Source: Funiculus sociatus GB2-C1
Lineage (GTDB): Bacteria > Cyanobacteriota > Cyanobacteriia > Cyanobacteriales > FACHB-T130
DNA length: 64,000 bases
NCBI RefSeq assembly: GCF_039962115.1
Contig: NZ_JAMPKJ010000001.1
Span: forward strand, 228,940-292,939
Direction: 5' to 3'
Shown piece after piece: positions 1-9,051 of the stretch. The translations under genes and the position numbers were made by a program. The notes beneath the pieces were generated by a model, which was not told the DNA's origin, searched no databases, and worked only from the letters and a program-made list of their open reading frames with translations. Positions within the stretch are counted from its first letter, which is position 1. The number at the start of each line of letters is the position of its first letter.

Positions 1-1
1 G

Positions 2-202
2 GGATCTGACATGGTGTGGGCGCAACGTTTAGCAGGAATTTTCTACAGAATTCCTGGTATCGCTTATAAAGTTGGTGTTAAGCGCCCTGGAGCTGCTGAA
101 AAAATGGGTCAACTGCTATGCGGGGAAAGCCGTTACTCAGAAGTGGCTGATCGTGCCATTAAGCGACTGAGTAAAAGTATGATCCCCGGTATGGGCGGCT
201 AA
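2..202 (+). CDS. C-terminal end of an unidentified protein, possibly an FAD-dependent geranylgeranyl-reductase-like oxidoreductase (partial)
   Basis: The frame is open to the left edge of the window, so only the last 66 residues are visible, ending at a TAA at 200-202. The internal ATG at 11 need not be the start. The visible tail is basic, contains GIFYRIPGIAYKVGVKRP and ends in RLSKSMIPGMGG. It reminds me of the C-terminal tail of geranylgeranyl-reductase-family FAD oxidoreductases of cyanobacteria. None of the FAD-binding or catalytic part is in the window, so the family name is a guess from the tail alone. A long hairpin follows 22 bases downstream. Confidence 0.4.
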   Translation, partial: GSDMVWAQRLAGIFYRIPGIAYKVGVKRPGAAEKMGQLLCGESRYSEVADRAIKRLSKSMIPGMGG

Positions 203-224
203 ATTTTTTTTTGCGGTCGTATTT

Positions 225-263
225 TTTATGGCTGATGGTTTGCTAGGAACTATCAGCCATAAA
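225..263 (+). terminator. Hairpin downstream of the first gene
   Basis: TTTATGGCTGAT (225-236) pairs perfectly with ATCAGCCATAAA (252-263), and an inner GTT/AAC pair extends the stem. A run of eight T residues lies just before it (204-211), but there is no clear T tract after it. It is terminator-like by position, between a stop at 202 and the next start at 327, rather than a textbook intrinsic terminator. Confidence 0.45.
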
Positions 264-326
264 CCATGAATAATTTCAATTTGTTCTTGTGTTATATTGG
301 GGCTTTCCTCTAGAAACTCGATAGTT

Positions 327-1202
327 ATGTCTTCTAGGACTGCAAATTTATCCAGGTTTGGGCTTTCGATTGCGGTAGCCGGATTCGTAGGCTTCCTGAT
401 GGTGGGTTGTGGCAACCCACAGGCTGATGCCAAAAAGTATGTAGACTCAGGAAATGCTCTTGTTGAGCAAGGCAAATTATCGGAAGCGATCGCTGACTAC
501 AATAAAGCAGTCGAAATTAATCCCAAAGATGCAGAAACTTACGATAAATTGGGAACTGCTTTGGTTCAAGAAAATAAGTTACCAGAAGCTACAGAAGCTT
601 TCAAAAAAGCTATTGAAGCAAATCCAAAAAAAATAGAATTGTATAGTAAATTGGCATTGATTCAGGTCAATCAAAAGAAATTAGATGAGGCATCGGACAC
701 TTTTCAAAAAGCCATTGAAGTTGACCCTAAAAATGCAAAACTTTATAATAATTTAGGATTTATTCAAGTCAACCAAAAAAAAATACCTGAAGCAACTGAT
801 TCTTTCAAAAAATCCCTAGCAATTGACCCGAATAATGCCAAAACTCACAAAGACTTGGGAGTTGCTTTAGGTGTGCAAAACAATTTAAAGGAAGCAACTG
901 CTGCTTTTAAAAAATCAATTGAACTTGACCCAAAAAGTGCGGATGCACACTACTTTTTGGGGATTGCTTTAGTCAAACAAGGAAATTTGCCTGAGGGAGT
1001 TGCGTCTCTGAAAAAGGCGACGGAAATTGAGCCTAAAGCAGCACAAGCTTACTTTAACTTAGGGGTGGCTTTAGATCAACAAGGTAAGAAATCTGAGTCA
1101 ATAGCAGCTATTAAAAAGGCTAGAGATTTACTCAGAGAGCAAGGCAGAACTCAGGACGCTGACAAGATCGATGAAGGATTGAAGGCGATGGGACAGAAGT
1201 AA
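327..1202 (+). CDS. TPR-repeat lipoprotein
   Basis: This is a 291-residue exported protein built almost entirely of tetratricopeptide repeats. I start it at the ATG at 327. An upstream in-frame TTG at 297 would only add ten residues in front of the signal peptide. Residues 11-27 are a hydrophobic signal segment ending MVG-C, with Cys28 as the probable lipidated residue. From about residue 33, seven 34-residue TPRs follow in tandem with the usual W/Y-L-G-A-Y-A-P spacing, each ending in an xxPKx or DPNN turn. TPRs are protein-interaction scaffolds, so this is probably a membrane-anchored adaptor; its partner cannot be inferred. It is flanked by hairpins on both sides and so is probably monocistronic. 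Confidence 0.85.
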   Translation: MSSRTANLSRFGLSIAVAGFVGFLMVGCGNPQADAKKYVDSGNALVEQGKLSEAIADYNKAVEINPKDAETYDKLGTALVQENKLPEATEAFKKAIEANPKKIELYSKLALIQVNQKKLDEASDTFQKAIEVDPKNAKLYNNLGFIQVNQKKIPEATDSFKKSLAIDPNNAKTHKDLGVALGVQNNLKEATAAFKKSIELDPKSADAHYFLGIALVKQGNLPEGVASLKKATEIEPKAAQAYFNLGVALDQQGKKSESIAAIKKARDLLREQGRTQDADKIDEGLKAMGQK

Positions 1203-1246
1203 AAAGCCTGTGAGATAAAAGGTAATAAAAACTGGAAGATAGTCTT

Positions 1247-1291
1247 GGGAGACACGGACAAAAAGGGTTGCTTTCTTTGTCCGTGTCTCCC
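1247..1291 (+). terminator. Strong 16-bp hairpin between the TPR and NADAR genes
   Basis: GGGAGACACGGACAAA (1247-1262) is exactly complementary to TTTGTCCGTGTCTCCC (1276-1291). The right arm runs into two copies of the CCCCAAT heptamer (about 1289-1306) that recurs across the window. It lies 45 bases after the TPR stop and 25 bases before the next ATG. It probably ends the upstream transcript, and its sequence also marks it as a dispersed repeat. Confidence 0.55.
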
Positions 1292-1315
1292 CAATCCCCA
1301 ATCCCCGATTAGCAA

Positions 1316-1765
1316 ATGACGATTTACTTTTACAAAGTTGACGATCCATATGGATGTTTTTCCAACTTTTCTCCTCATTGCATTCATCTGCTGGGGCAAG
1401 ACTGGGCGACGGTAGAGCATTACTATCAAGCGCAAAAATTTGTTGGCACCAAGGATGAAGCTTTAATTTTAGATATTGCCAGCGCCAAGACACCAATGGA
1501 AGCTGCAACACTGGGACGCGATCGCACTCGCCACATCCGTCCTGACTGGGAAAGCCTGAAAACTGAGATTATGCACGAAGCTGTGCTTATTAAGTTTCTC
1601 ACCCATTTAGATATTCAGTCTATTTTGCTTTCTACAGGCGATCGCTTACTTGTCGAAGATTCCCAAATTGATTATTACTGGGGCTGCGGTAAAGATAAAA
1701 CTGGTCACAATCATCTAGGCAAAATTCTGATGAGCGTCCGCCAAGAAATTCGGCAACGTTTGTAA
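1316..1765 (+). CDS. NADAR / YbiA-like N-glycosidase family protein
   Basis: A 149-residue single-domain protein of the NADAR family, whose characterised members (E. coli YbiA) hydrolyse the N-glycosidic bond of early riboflavin-pathway intermediates or ADP-ribosylated/NAD-derived substrates. The family pattern is visible: an N-terminal Y-x-F with CFSNFSP at residues 14-20, the WATVEHYYQAQKF helix at 30-42 holding the conserved Glu34, and a C-terminal WGCG...GHNHLGKILM block. The length fits the single-domain members. Whether this copy acts in metabolite repair or ADP-ribose metabolism cannot be told, because no riboflavin or NAD genes are adjacent. Confidence 0.88.
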   Translation: MTIYFYKVDDPYGCFSNFSPHCIHLLGQDWATVEHYYQAQKFVGTKDEALILDIASAKTPMEAATLGRDRTRHIRPDWESLKTEIMHEAVLIKFLTHLDIQSILLSTGDRLLVEDSQIDYYWGCGKDKTGHNHLGKILMSVRQEIRQRL

Positions 1766-2056
1766 AAAAGGTTTTTTAAAAATATAAATATTGCAATCTA
1801 GATTTTTCTTTAGAACAATACTAACTATTTATTTTTATCTATAATTTTCCTGTCTTCGCCAGTAATTATTGTATTTTACTTTAGATGTAGCTATCTTACC
1901 AGGACTTTATTAAAATATATTAATGTTCCGTTTAATCTTAAATTTTTGATAATTTCAATAGTTTTACGAATGTGCTAAGGCGCTTTTAATGCACAAAATA
2001 GACATATACGACCAAAAGAAAACATTAAAAAATAATAGGCGTGGTGGATAAAGCGA
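1766..2056. other. AT-rich intergenic region before the phytochrome kinase
   Basis: About 290 bases, strongly AT-rich, with no convincing open frame, hairpin or repeat. It must carry the promoter of the histidine kinase that starts at 2057. I cannot place -35/-10 elements with confidence among the many AT-rich hexamers. Confidence 0.5.
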
Positions 2057-5000
2057 ATGGAACTCAGTAATAATACGCAGAATATGCCCTCAAAAATAGA
2101 ACAAGAAGGGTTACTGCATCGAATCACGAACCGGATTCGGCAATCTCTAGAATTGCAAGAGATATTAATATCAACAGTCGCCGAGATACGTTCATTTCTA
2201 GAAACCGATAGAGTCAAAGTTTATCAGTTTCATGCTGATGGTAGCGGGCAAGTTATTGCTGAGTCGATTTATAACAACCACCTGCCGTCCCTGCTGGGGT
2301 TGAATTTTCCAGCGGATGACATTCCTCCCCACGCCCGCGAAATGTTTATCAAAGCCAGAGGGCGTTCAATTGTGGATCTTGCCACAGGGAAGATTGGGAT
2401 CAGTCAACTGGATTGTCCCCAAACTGGTATTCCTTTGGAGACGCAAGGTTTTTACTATCGTGAAGTAGACCCTTGCCATATTGAATATCTCACAGCAATG
2501 GGGGTGCAGTCTTCCTTAGTGGTGCCGATTTTACAGTACGACGTACAAGCACACAAAGTACAGCCGCAACTGTGGGGATTATTAGTGTCTCACAATGCCC
2601 AAACACGTACTTTTTCCGAAAGGGAACTGCAAATTGTGCAGTTAGTGGCGGATCAAGTTTCAATTGCGATCGCGCAGTCAAATCTCCTCAGAGGCGCTCG
2701 CGAACAAGCAATTATCGAAGCTAAGATTAACCGAGTAGCAACCCTGCTGCATACACTACCATCGATTGAGGTACAACAAGCTCTCATAGAGACCGTTGCC
2801 GCCTTTAAGGGTTCCGGTGGCAGACTTTACATAGCCCCAGAAAACCCCAGCTTTGGAGGTAAACAGTTTACCTGCGGCGCTCAGCCGATGCTAGTAGGAC
2901 TCAAGAAAGATTGCCTGCTCGAAGAGAGTCTTGTATGGCAGCAATACTTTAAATTACAAGATACTACCTGCAATAGCCCGGTAGCAATTAGGGATATATA
3001 TAAAGAACCGGGGCTGCGAGTGCTAGCAGCAGCATTCCGCCCAACAAAGATTCGAGGCATGATCGTTATACCCCTGGAGTATCGTCAGGAGTTTCTCGGT
3101 TACTTAAGCGTATTTCGAGATGAAATTGAAACAGAAACTTTGTGGGCGGGACGTTTTGATTCCGATGAGCGACAGTGGCAACCCCGGAACTCGTTTGAAG
3201 CTTGGGTAGAGCTGAAAAAAGGTCAAGCTTGCGAGTGGACAAAAGAAGACATTGAACTGGCTGCTGCCTTAGCCAATCACTTTGCAATGGCAATTGAGCA
3301 GTATGAACTGTACAGGCAGGTAAAGACTCTGAATACCAACCTGGAGTGTCAGGTACAGGAGCGCACACAACAGTTGCAACAATCGTTGGATTTTGCCAAA
3401 GTCTTGAAGCAGGTTACAGATCAAATTCGTAGCACCCTCGACTTACAGACCATTCTAAAAAGCATCGTGCGAGAAGTCCGAGAATTGCTAACCACAGATC
3501 GAGTGGTGATTTACCAGTTCACCAGAGGCTACCAAGGGCAAGTGGTTGTAGAAGATGTGAAAGACAATGGCACCTCAATTCTGGGAGATATATATGACGA
3601 TAAATGCTTTCCTTTAGACTACGCCTATCGGTACCAGAAGGGAAGAGTTCGGGCTATTAACAACGTATTGGAGTCAGATTTAGACCCCTGTCATATAAAG
3701 TTTTTACAGAATATTCAAGTTCAAGCTAACTTAGTCGTGCCGATTAGGATGGGCGATCAGCTGTGGGGACTGCTCATTGCCCATGAGTGCTTTAAAACGA
3801 GGATTTGGCAGGAGGCTGAAATAGAGCTACTGCAACAGCTGGCGGATCAAGCAGCGATCGCTATTCAACAAGCCGAACTCTACCAACAAAGTCGTGCTGC
3901 TGCTGACATTGCCACCCAAAAAGCCCAACAACTAGAGCAAGCTGCCGAACAACAGGAAGCATTATTTGCGGTTGTTACCAAAATTCGAGAATCCCTTGAC
4001 CTGGAGACAATTTTCAAGGCAACAACTACTGAAGTTCGACAACTGCTAGAAGCCGACCGAGTAGCAGTATTTTGCTTATATTCAGCCTCTGGTTCGGAGG
4101 ATGATGAATTTGTTTCAGAAGACGTGTTGCCAGAGTTTAAGCCTGTTTTAGGAACAAAAGTTTACGATCGTCATTTTTCCGAATACTATGCTCACCTCTA
4201 TGAACAAGGTCGGATTCAGGTAGTTGATGACATCTACAACGCAGGCTTAAATGATTGTCATATCCAGCTTCTAGAGCAATTCCAAGTCCGAGCTAACTTG
4301 GTAGTGCCGCTCTTGAAAGGGGATTTACTGTGGGGACTGCTATGTATCCATCAATGCTCCCAACCCCGGCACTGGGATGCCTCCGCTATTGATTTTGTCA
4401 ATCAGATTGCTGCTCAACTAGGCATAGCAATACAGCAAGCTGAACTCCTAACTCAAACCCAACAGCAGACAGAACAACTTTCTTGTACTATCAAAGAACT
4501 ACAGCAAACCCAAACTCAGCTGATTCAGACAGAAAAAATGTCAAGTTTGGGACAGCTGGTGGCGGGTGTAGCTCACGAAGTTAACAATCCAGTCAATTTC
4601 ATTTACGGGAATCTGGCTCACGTTGGTGAGTACGCACAAGATTTGCTAGATTTGTTGCATCTCTACCAGCGGCGTTATCCCCATCCTGACTCTGAGATTC
4701 TCAAGCTGCAAGAGGAAATTGATTTAGAATTTCTGGCTGACGATTTACCCAAAATGCTTTCCTCGATGAAGGTTGGGGCGGATCGCATTCGGCAACTGGT
4801 GCTGTCGCTACGCAATTTCTCTCGCCTAGACCAAGCTGAAATGAAGCTGGTTGATATCCATGAGGGTTTAGACAGTACGCTGTTAATCTTGCAACATCGA
4901 CTTAAGGGGAAGGGTAACGTTCCCAGTATTGAGGTTGTGAAAAGCTATGGTGATTTGCCCTTAGTTGAGTGCTATGCTGGTCAGCTCAATCAAGTGTTTA

Positions 5001-5359
5001 TGAACGTCATCAGCAATGCGATTGACGCTCTGGACATGGGGACTCTTGATGATTTGGGACTCGCAGAAGAGTCTGCCCAATCAGCAATCCCTACGATACA
5101 GATTAGTACCAAAGTGCGAAATGGCGATCGCGCAGTCATTCAGATTTCCGATAATGGTTCCGGAATGCCAGAAGGAGTGCGATCGCAAATCTTCAATCCC
5201 TTTTTTACCACTAAGCCAGTTGGTAAGGGAACAGGTTTGGGACTATCCATCAGCTATCAAATTGTGGTGGAAAAACACGGCGGTGTCTTCCAGTGTTCTT
5301 CCCTACCAGGCAAAGGTACTCAGTTTTGGATTGAGATTCCCATCCAACAAGCAAATTAA
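2057..5359 (+). CDS. Phytochrome/cyanobacteriochrome hybrid sensor histidine kinase with four GAF domains
   Basis: A soluble 1100-residue light-sensor kinase. GAF1 (about 20-215) carries a phytochrome-type FPADDIP motif (D88-I89-P90) and a Cys140-His141 bilin-attachment pair (PCHIEYL). GAF2 (about 220-420) has a PHY-like tongue with WAGRF and PRNSF (376-380). GAF1-GAF2 therefore looks like a PAS-less, knotless group II (Cph2-type) phytochrome module. GAF3 (about 440-605) has both a DKCF motif (515-518) and Cys545-His546, the signature of DXCF two-cysteine cyanobacteriochromes. GAF4 (about 635-800) has Cys734-His735 but DRHF (704-707) where DXCF would be. A HisKA helix with His840 (GVAHEVNNP) and a complete HATPase domain ([21 protein letters not shown]) follow. 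There is no receiver domain and no adjacent regulator. The domain reading is strong; the colours sensed are not predictable here. Confidence 0.92.
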   Translation: MELSNNTQNMPSKIEQEGLLHRITNRIRQSLELQEILISTVAEIRSFLETDRVKVYQFHADGSGQVIAESIYNNHLPSLLGLNFPADDIPPHAREMFIKARGRSIVDLATGKIGISQLDCPQTGIPLETQGFYYREVDPCHIEYLTAMGVQSSLVVPILQYDVQAHKVQPQLWGLLVSHNAQTRTFSERELQIVQLVADQVSIAIAQSNLLRGAREQAIIEAKINRVATLLHTLPSIEVQQALIETVAAFKGSGGRLYIAPENPSFGGKQFTCGAQPMLVGLKKDCLLEESLVWQQYFKLQDTTCNSPVAIRDIYKEPGLRVLAAAFRPTKIRGMIVIPLEYRQEFLGYLSVFRDEIETETLWAGRFDSDERQWQPRNSFEAWVELKKGQACEWTKEDIELAAALANHFAMAIEQYELYRQVKTLNTNLECQVQERTQQLQQSLDFAKVLKQVTDQIRSTLDLQTILKSIVREVRELLTTDRVVIYQFTRGYQGQVVVEDVKDNGTSILGDIYDDKCFPLDYAYRYQKGRVRAINNVLESDLDPCHIKFLQNIQVQANLVVPIRMGDQLWGLLIAHECFKTRIWQEAEIELLQQLADQAAIAIQQAELYQQSRAAADIATQKAQQLEQAAEQQEALFAVVTKIRESLDLETIFKATTTEVRQLLEADRVAVFCLYSASGSEDDEFVSEDVLPEFKPVLGTKVYDRHFSEYYAHLYEQGRIQVVDDIYNAGLNDCHIQLLEQFQVRANLVVPLLKGDLLWGLLCIHQCSQPRHWDASAIDFVNQIAAQLGIAIQQAELLTQTQQQTEQLSCTIKELQQTQTQLIQTEKMSSLGQLVAGVAHEVNNPVNFIYGNLAHVGEYAQDLLDLLHLYQRRYPHPDSEILKLQEEIDLEFLADDLPKMLSSMKVGADRIRQLVLSLRNFSRLDQAEMKLVDIHEGLDSTLLILQHRLKGKGNVPSIEVVKSYGDLPLVECYAGQLNQVFMNVISNAIDALDMGTLDDLGLAEESAQSAIPTIQISTKVRNGDRAVIQISDNGSGMPEGVRSQIFNPFFTTKPVGKGTGLGLSISYQIVVEKHGGVFQCSSLPGKGTQFWIEIPIQQAN

Positions 5360-5365
5360 AAATTT

Positions 5366-5399
5366 AGAGGGTCAGCATTTTAATAAACTGCTACCCTCT
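5366..5399 (+). terminator. Hairpin terminator after the kinase
   Basis: AGAGGGT (5366-5372) pairs with ACCCTCT (5393-5399), and AGCA (5374-5377) with TGCT (5389-5392) across one bulged C. It is followed by TAGGTTTTATAAAC. It starts seven bases after the kinase stop, so it most likely ends that transcript. Confidence 0.6.
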
Positions 5400-5516
5400 T
5401 AGGTTTTATAAACTCTGTTTGTGCAGAACCGATTAGCCCTATTCCTCAACTTATCGCGCTTCGGCGACTTCCGGCAAAAGTATCAAACAAGAGGCAAATT
5501 CGCCTTTAGCTAACTC

Positions 5517-5816
5517 TTAGGCGCTACCTGTGAAGCCAACTTCCGGAAATTTCGCCTGAGCGTCAGCTATAGAACGGCGTTTGCCTTCCTCTTGCCAGTA
5601 GTTAATTACTTCCGTGGCTTTGTTTAGAACCTCGACGCGCTCAACCTCAGAAATCCAGTGCTTGGCTTCCAGCTCATTTTTTAGCTGTTCCCAAGCATCG
5701 TTCCGAGGCCAGAAAAAGTAAGATGTTAGAGGGCTGGTGCCTTTGCCTACTACTTGGTCAACGGCTAATGCAACGTTCTCTTCCAGCCAGAGAACCTTTA
5801 AAATAAACCTCGACAA
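5517..5816 (-). CDS. ycf65: PSRP-3 / Ycf65-like 30S ribosomal protein
   Basis: A 99-residue protein of the PSRP-3/Ycf65 family, a small-subunit ribosomal protein shared by cyanobacteria and plastids. The family core is unmistakable: [18 protein letters not shown], then [20 protein letters not shown], then the [20 protein letters not shown] helix. The length is that of cyanobacterial members. The start is a TTG at 5814-5816. It follows GGAGG with five intervening bases, and no ATG or GTG in that frame gives the conserved N-terminus. It is transcribed away from the HAD gene at 5919, and the 100 bases between them should hold both promoters. Confidence 0.93.
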   Translation of the reverse strand: MSRFILKVLWLEENVALAVDQVVGKGTSPLTSYFFWPRNDAWEQLKNELEAKHWISEVERVEVLNKATEVINYWQEEGKRRSIADAQAKFPEVGFTGSA

Positions 5817-5918
5817 TCACACCTCCAGGGAAGTCCCAGCCTTGTTGAATACTGTACAAACGACTATTCTACACCCTGGATATAGTGCATGAGCAAAAGA
5901 TTATAAGGTGCGGTAAGA

Positions 5919-6788
5919 GTGGTGGAACAATCCAGTCCCAGTTTAGTTGTTTTTGATATTGACGGTGTAGTGCGCGATGTCGGAGGATCTTACCGCAGAG
6001 CGCTTGCTGATACGGTGGAGCATTTTACTGGCGGTGCCTACCGACCGACTCCAGAGGATATAGACAAGCTGAAGTTGGAAGGAATTTGGAATAATGATTG
6101 GGAAGCGTCGCAAGAGCTAGTTTGTCGATACTTTGAGGCTCAGGGGACAAAGCCATCCCAAGAGAGCGATACCGCAACGCGATCGCAACTCCAACTCAAC
6201 TACGACACGCTGGTTGCCTTTTTCCAGTCTCGGTATCGAGGGACAGATCCAGAAAATTGGACAGGTTATATCTGCGATGAACCGCTACTCATGCAGCCAA
6301 GTTATCTAGAGGAACTGACAGCAGCAGGAATACCTTGGGGCTTTTTTAGCGGTGCTACCCGTGGTTCAGCGACTTATGTTTTGAGCAAACGCTTGGGTTT
6401 GAAGTCGCCATTACTAATTGCGATGGAGGATGCTCCGGGAAAACCCGATCCTACAGGGCTGTTGGCAGCTGTACAACAGTTAGAACAGCAATTTTCCGTT
6501 AACCCCGACACGCCAGTTATTTATGTGGGGGATACGGTAGCTGATTTGTACACAGTAATACAAGCACGTAAATGCGAAGCGGCTTCTAGTAAATCGCTTA
6601 AATCACAGCGGTGTTGGATTGGCGTGGGTATTTTGCCGCCACACGTTCAAAAAACCCAGGAACAAAGTGATGCCTATGCTGATGCTCTTAAGGCTGCTGG
6701 CGCTGCGGCAATTTTCAGCAATGTGCAGCAATTAACTCCTGTGCAGATTCGGCAACTTGTAGATTCAGAAAGTAGTAGTAGGGTTTAA
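5919..6788 (+). CDS. HAD-superfamily (subfamily IA) hydrolase
   Basis: A 289-residue haloacid-dehalogenase-fold hydrolase that resembles the cyanobacterial TIGR01548 type. Motif I is VFDIDGVVRD near residue 10, with the first Asp as nucleophile. Motif II is the FFSGATRG Ser/Thr region, the motif III Lys sits in KPDPTGL, and motif IV is VGDTVADLYT. The long helical insert between motifs I and II is the cap. The start is one of two adjacent GTG codons (5919 or 5922). The family acts mostly on phosphate monoesters, and the substrate here is unknown. There is no operon partner; it is divergent from PSRP-3. Confidence 0.88.
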   Translation: MVEQSSPSLVVFDIDGVVRDVGGSYRRALADTVEHFTGGAYRPTPEDIDKLKLEGIWNNDWEASQELVCRYFEAQGTKPSQESDTATRSQLQLNYDTLVAFFQSRYRGTDPENWTGYICDEPLLMQPSYLEELTAAGIPWGFFSGATRGSATYVLSKRLGLKSPLLIAMEDAPGKPDPTGLLAAVQQLEQQFSVNPDTPVIYVGDTVADLYTVIQARKCEAASSKSLKSQRCWIGVGILPPHVQKTQEQSDAYADALKAAGAAAIFSNVQQLTPVQIRQLVDSESSSRV

Positions 6789-7212
6789 GCATCTAATTGA
6801 GTGGGCATCCTTGGGGCTGAAAAACTGGAAATGTCAGAGGATGTCTAAGAAGTGTCAAAAGTTGGCTTGAGCCCGCCCAGCCCTACTTTTCAAGGGGGAA
6901 GAATCAAGTCTTAGTCTCCCTTTTTTAGTGGGATGCAAGGGGGTTCACCCTCTAAGCGTCTCGATTATGACTTTTCAGACATCCTCTGAGTTTCACATTT
7001 GTTTAAGCCAGCATTTTAGCCGGGACAAGCTACTACAAATTACTGAAATTTCCAATTTTCAATTAATCACTTACTTGTAGGTAACGGTTCTTACCTCATC
7101 CTAATGGGTGAGTAGTTAAGGTGAGATTAAATACACCTAACAGGGCGAAGGTGTACCTTGGCTTTCAAAACTACATTGGAAGAGTAGAAACACACCTCAA
7201 GGAACATCAATT
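6789..7212. other. 424-base gene-free region: MITE-like element plus structured leader
   Basis: The left part holds the foldback element described at 6834-6989. The right part (about 7000-7212) is the leader of the peptidoglycan-binding gene. It contains two short hairpins: TAGGTAA/TTACCT (7078-7084 with 7091-7096) and TACACCT/AGGTGTA (7132-7138 with 7149-7155). No open frame of interest is present. Confidence 0.5.
6834..6989. mobile_element. MITE-like element with inverted termini
   Basis: About 156 bases bounded by imperfect inverted repeats. The left end begins TCAGAGGATGTCTAAGAAGT and the right end, read on the minus strand, begins TCAGAGGATGTCTGAAAAGT (18 of 20 identical). It encodes nothing. 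The right terminus also matches 18 of 20 bases of the IS end at 63888 (TTAGAGGATGTTTGAAAAGT), so it is probably a non-autonomous derivative mobilised by that IS family. The flanking duplication is not clear. Confidence 0.65.
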
Positions 7213-7686
7213 ATGCAATCTGCAAAAGAGTTTGAAGCCATGACTCCCCAAGCTGCTGCCGCTAGTGCTATCCAAAAACCAGTTCTTCGCAGGGGTTCTC
7301 GCGGTTCCGCAGTGCTTGAATTGCAACAACTATTAGCACGCTGGGGATATTACGCCACTCCCTTTGATGAAGTCTTCGATGTGCCAGTAGAAAATGCCGT
7401 TAAAGCTTTCCAGCACCGCGTATTCTTAGTAGAGGATGGCATTGTTGGTGCTAAGACGTGGCAAGGTCTGTTCTCCGGCGCGCCCGTTGATATGCCTGTT
7501 CTACAGTTGGGAAGCCGTGGTGAGGCTGTCAAAACTGTTCAGAAAGTCCTACAGTTGAATTCTGATGGTATTTTTGGCCCGATTACCCAGAATGCTATTA
7601 AAACCTTCCAAACTTCTCGTAATTTGGTAGCTGACGGAATTGTTGGTTCTCGCACCTGGTTCGAGTTGAGCAAGTTGCCTCACTAA
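7213..7686 (+). CDS. Peptidoglycan-binding protein with two PG_binding_1 domains
   Basis: A 157-residue protein with two tandem PG_binding_1 repeats, at about residues 25-88 and 93-155. Each shows the LRRGSRGSAV-type or LGSRGEAVKTVQ-type entry, the YY/F-D-x-F turn, an AVKAFQ or AIKTFQ helix and a DGIVGxxTW exit. Such domains bind the peptidoglycan stem and are usually joined to a hydrolase, which is absent here. There is no recognisable signal peptide at the N-terminus, so export is unproven. A relative with a signal-like segment is encoded at 54002-54619. The leader upstream carries two small hairpins. Confidence 0.87.
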   Translation: MQSAKEFEAMTPQAAAASAIQKPVLRRGSRGSAVLELQQLLARWGYYATPFDEVFDVPVENAVKAFQHRVFLVEDGIVGAKTWQGLFSGAPVDMPVLQLGSRGEAVKTVQKVLQLNSDGIFGPITQNAIKTFQTSRNLVADGIVGSRTWFELSKLPH

Positions 7687-7984
7687 GGGGATTAGGGAGG
7701 AGGTGACTGGGGGAATTAGCGGAATTGTTTCTCCCCTGTCTTCCCGTCGCCCCCAACCCAAAACTGAATATGGAACTTTTACAGGTAGCGATCGCTCTAT
7801 AACTATAAGGGCGATCGCGCTTTTATTTGTTTATGAATCGGCTTTTTGTGTATCTATCTTTGGGCATAAAATCAGCACAATTTTTCCAGTACAGTTTTGC
7901 TGACCGCGTTTCCCCATGTATATTAGGAAACGACCAGAGAATTGATGTCTAACAATTCTTCCCGTTACTCGGTAATTAATTTTT

Positions 7985-9031
7985 ATGTTCTCTGCTCAAA
8001 AAACAAAAACGATTATTAGTGTTATGGGTGTGGTTGCCACAGCGATCGCTACTGGCGTTATGATCCAACTTGGTGACATCAAGACACAAGCAGCCCCAAC
8101 TGATACAGCTGTTTCAACAATTGCTGATTACTGGCGAAACGCTCAACTAGAACGCACCCTCAGAGGACATACCGATTGGGTAAACTCCGTCGTCATCACG
8201 CCTGATGGAAATAATGTACTCAGTGGCAGTTTTGACAACACAATCAGGATGTGGGATTTTTCCACAGGTCAGTTAATTCGCACATTTAGCGGACATCCCA
8301 AACCTGTTTATGCGATCGCTATCAGCCCAAATGGTCAATTAATTGCCAGTGGTTCTCAGGACAACACAATTAAAATTTGGAATCTTGCCACTGGTGAGTT
8401 AATTCGCACCTTGAGGGGTCATGCTAGTTCAGTTTTTGGAGTTGCCTTCAGCCCCGATGGACAAACCATCGCCAGCGGCAGTAAAGACGATACAATCAAA
8501 GTTTGGAATGTTGCTACTGGCGAACAAATTTACAGTCTCACAGGGCATAGAAATTGGGTTGAAGCTGTTGCTTTTAGTCCCGATGGACAAACCCTTGCTA
8601 GTGGATCTCAAGATAAAACCATTAAAATTTGGAATCTTGCTACTGGTCAATTAGTTGGCAGCCTAAGCGGTCATTCAAATACAATTAATTCTGTTGCCTT
8701 CAGTCCAGATGGACAGACCATCGCCAGTGGAGCTTTTGACAAAACGATCAGAATTTGGGATCTTTCCAGACGTCGGCTGATTCGCACCGTTAGAGGGCAT
8801 ACAGACATGATTTATTCTGTTGCCTTCAGCCCCGATGGAGATACGCTTGCTAGTGGCTCTCAGGACAACACAATCAGAATTTGGGACTGGAAAACAGGGA
8901 GACAAATTAGCACTCTCTCAGGTGATACAAGCTCGATTTATTCGGTAGCTATCAGCCCGGATGGAAAGTCTCTTGCCAGTGGTAGTTATGACAGAACTAT
9001 TAAAATTTGGCGGACGCAGGGAATTAATTAA
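7985..9031 (+). CDS. Exported seven-bladed WD40 repeat protein
   Basis: A 348-residue protein. Residues 1-37 form a signal peptide (hydrophobic IISVMGVVATAIATGVMI, then a QAA-P cleavage-like site). From about residue 55 to the last residue there are exactly seven WD40 repeats of 42 residues, each with GH, SPDG, ASGS-D-TIKIW and a TG turn, which predicts a closed seven-bladed propeller and nothing else. The last repeat has GD instead of GH. The bacterial relatives are scaffolds of unknown partner. Export of a stand-alone propeller places it in the periplasm or envelope. A dispersed repeat follows 20 bases downstream. Confidence 0.88.
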   Translation: MFSAQKTKTIISVMGVVATAIATGVMIQLGDIKTQAAPTDTAVSTIADYWRNAQLERTLRGHTDWVNSVVITPDGNNVLSGSFDNTIRMWDFSTGQLIRTFSGHPKPVYAIAISPNGQLIASGSQDNTIKIWNLATGELIRTLRGHASSVFGVAFSPDGQTIASGSKDDTIKVWNVATGEQIYSLTGHRNWVEAVAFSPDGQTLASGSQDKTIKIWNLATGQLVGSLSGHSNTINSVAFSPDGQTIASGAFDKTIRIWDLSRRRLIRTVRGHTDMIYSVAFSPDGDTLASGSQDNTIRIWDWKTGRQISTLSGDTSSIYSVAISPDGKSLASGSYDRTIKIWRTQGIN

Positions 9032-9051
9032 AAGGCAAAACTGAAGAATTA

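Noticed and set aside
2057..5359. Interpretation of the kinase as a classical PAS-GAF-PHY phytochrome
   Set aside because: There is no N-terminal PAS domain or knot lasso; GAF1 begins within the first 20 residues.
7703..7903. 66-residue open frame after the peptidoglycan-binding gene
   Set aside because: It contains two HIP1 sites and low-quality sequence, has no recognisable domain, and its composition is like intergenic DNA.
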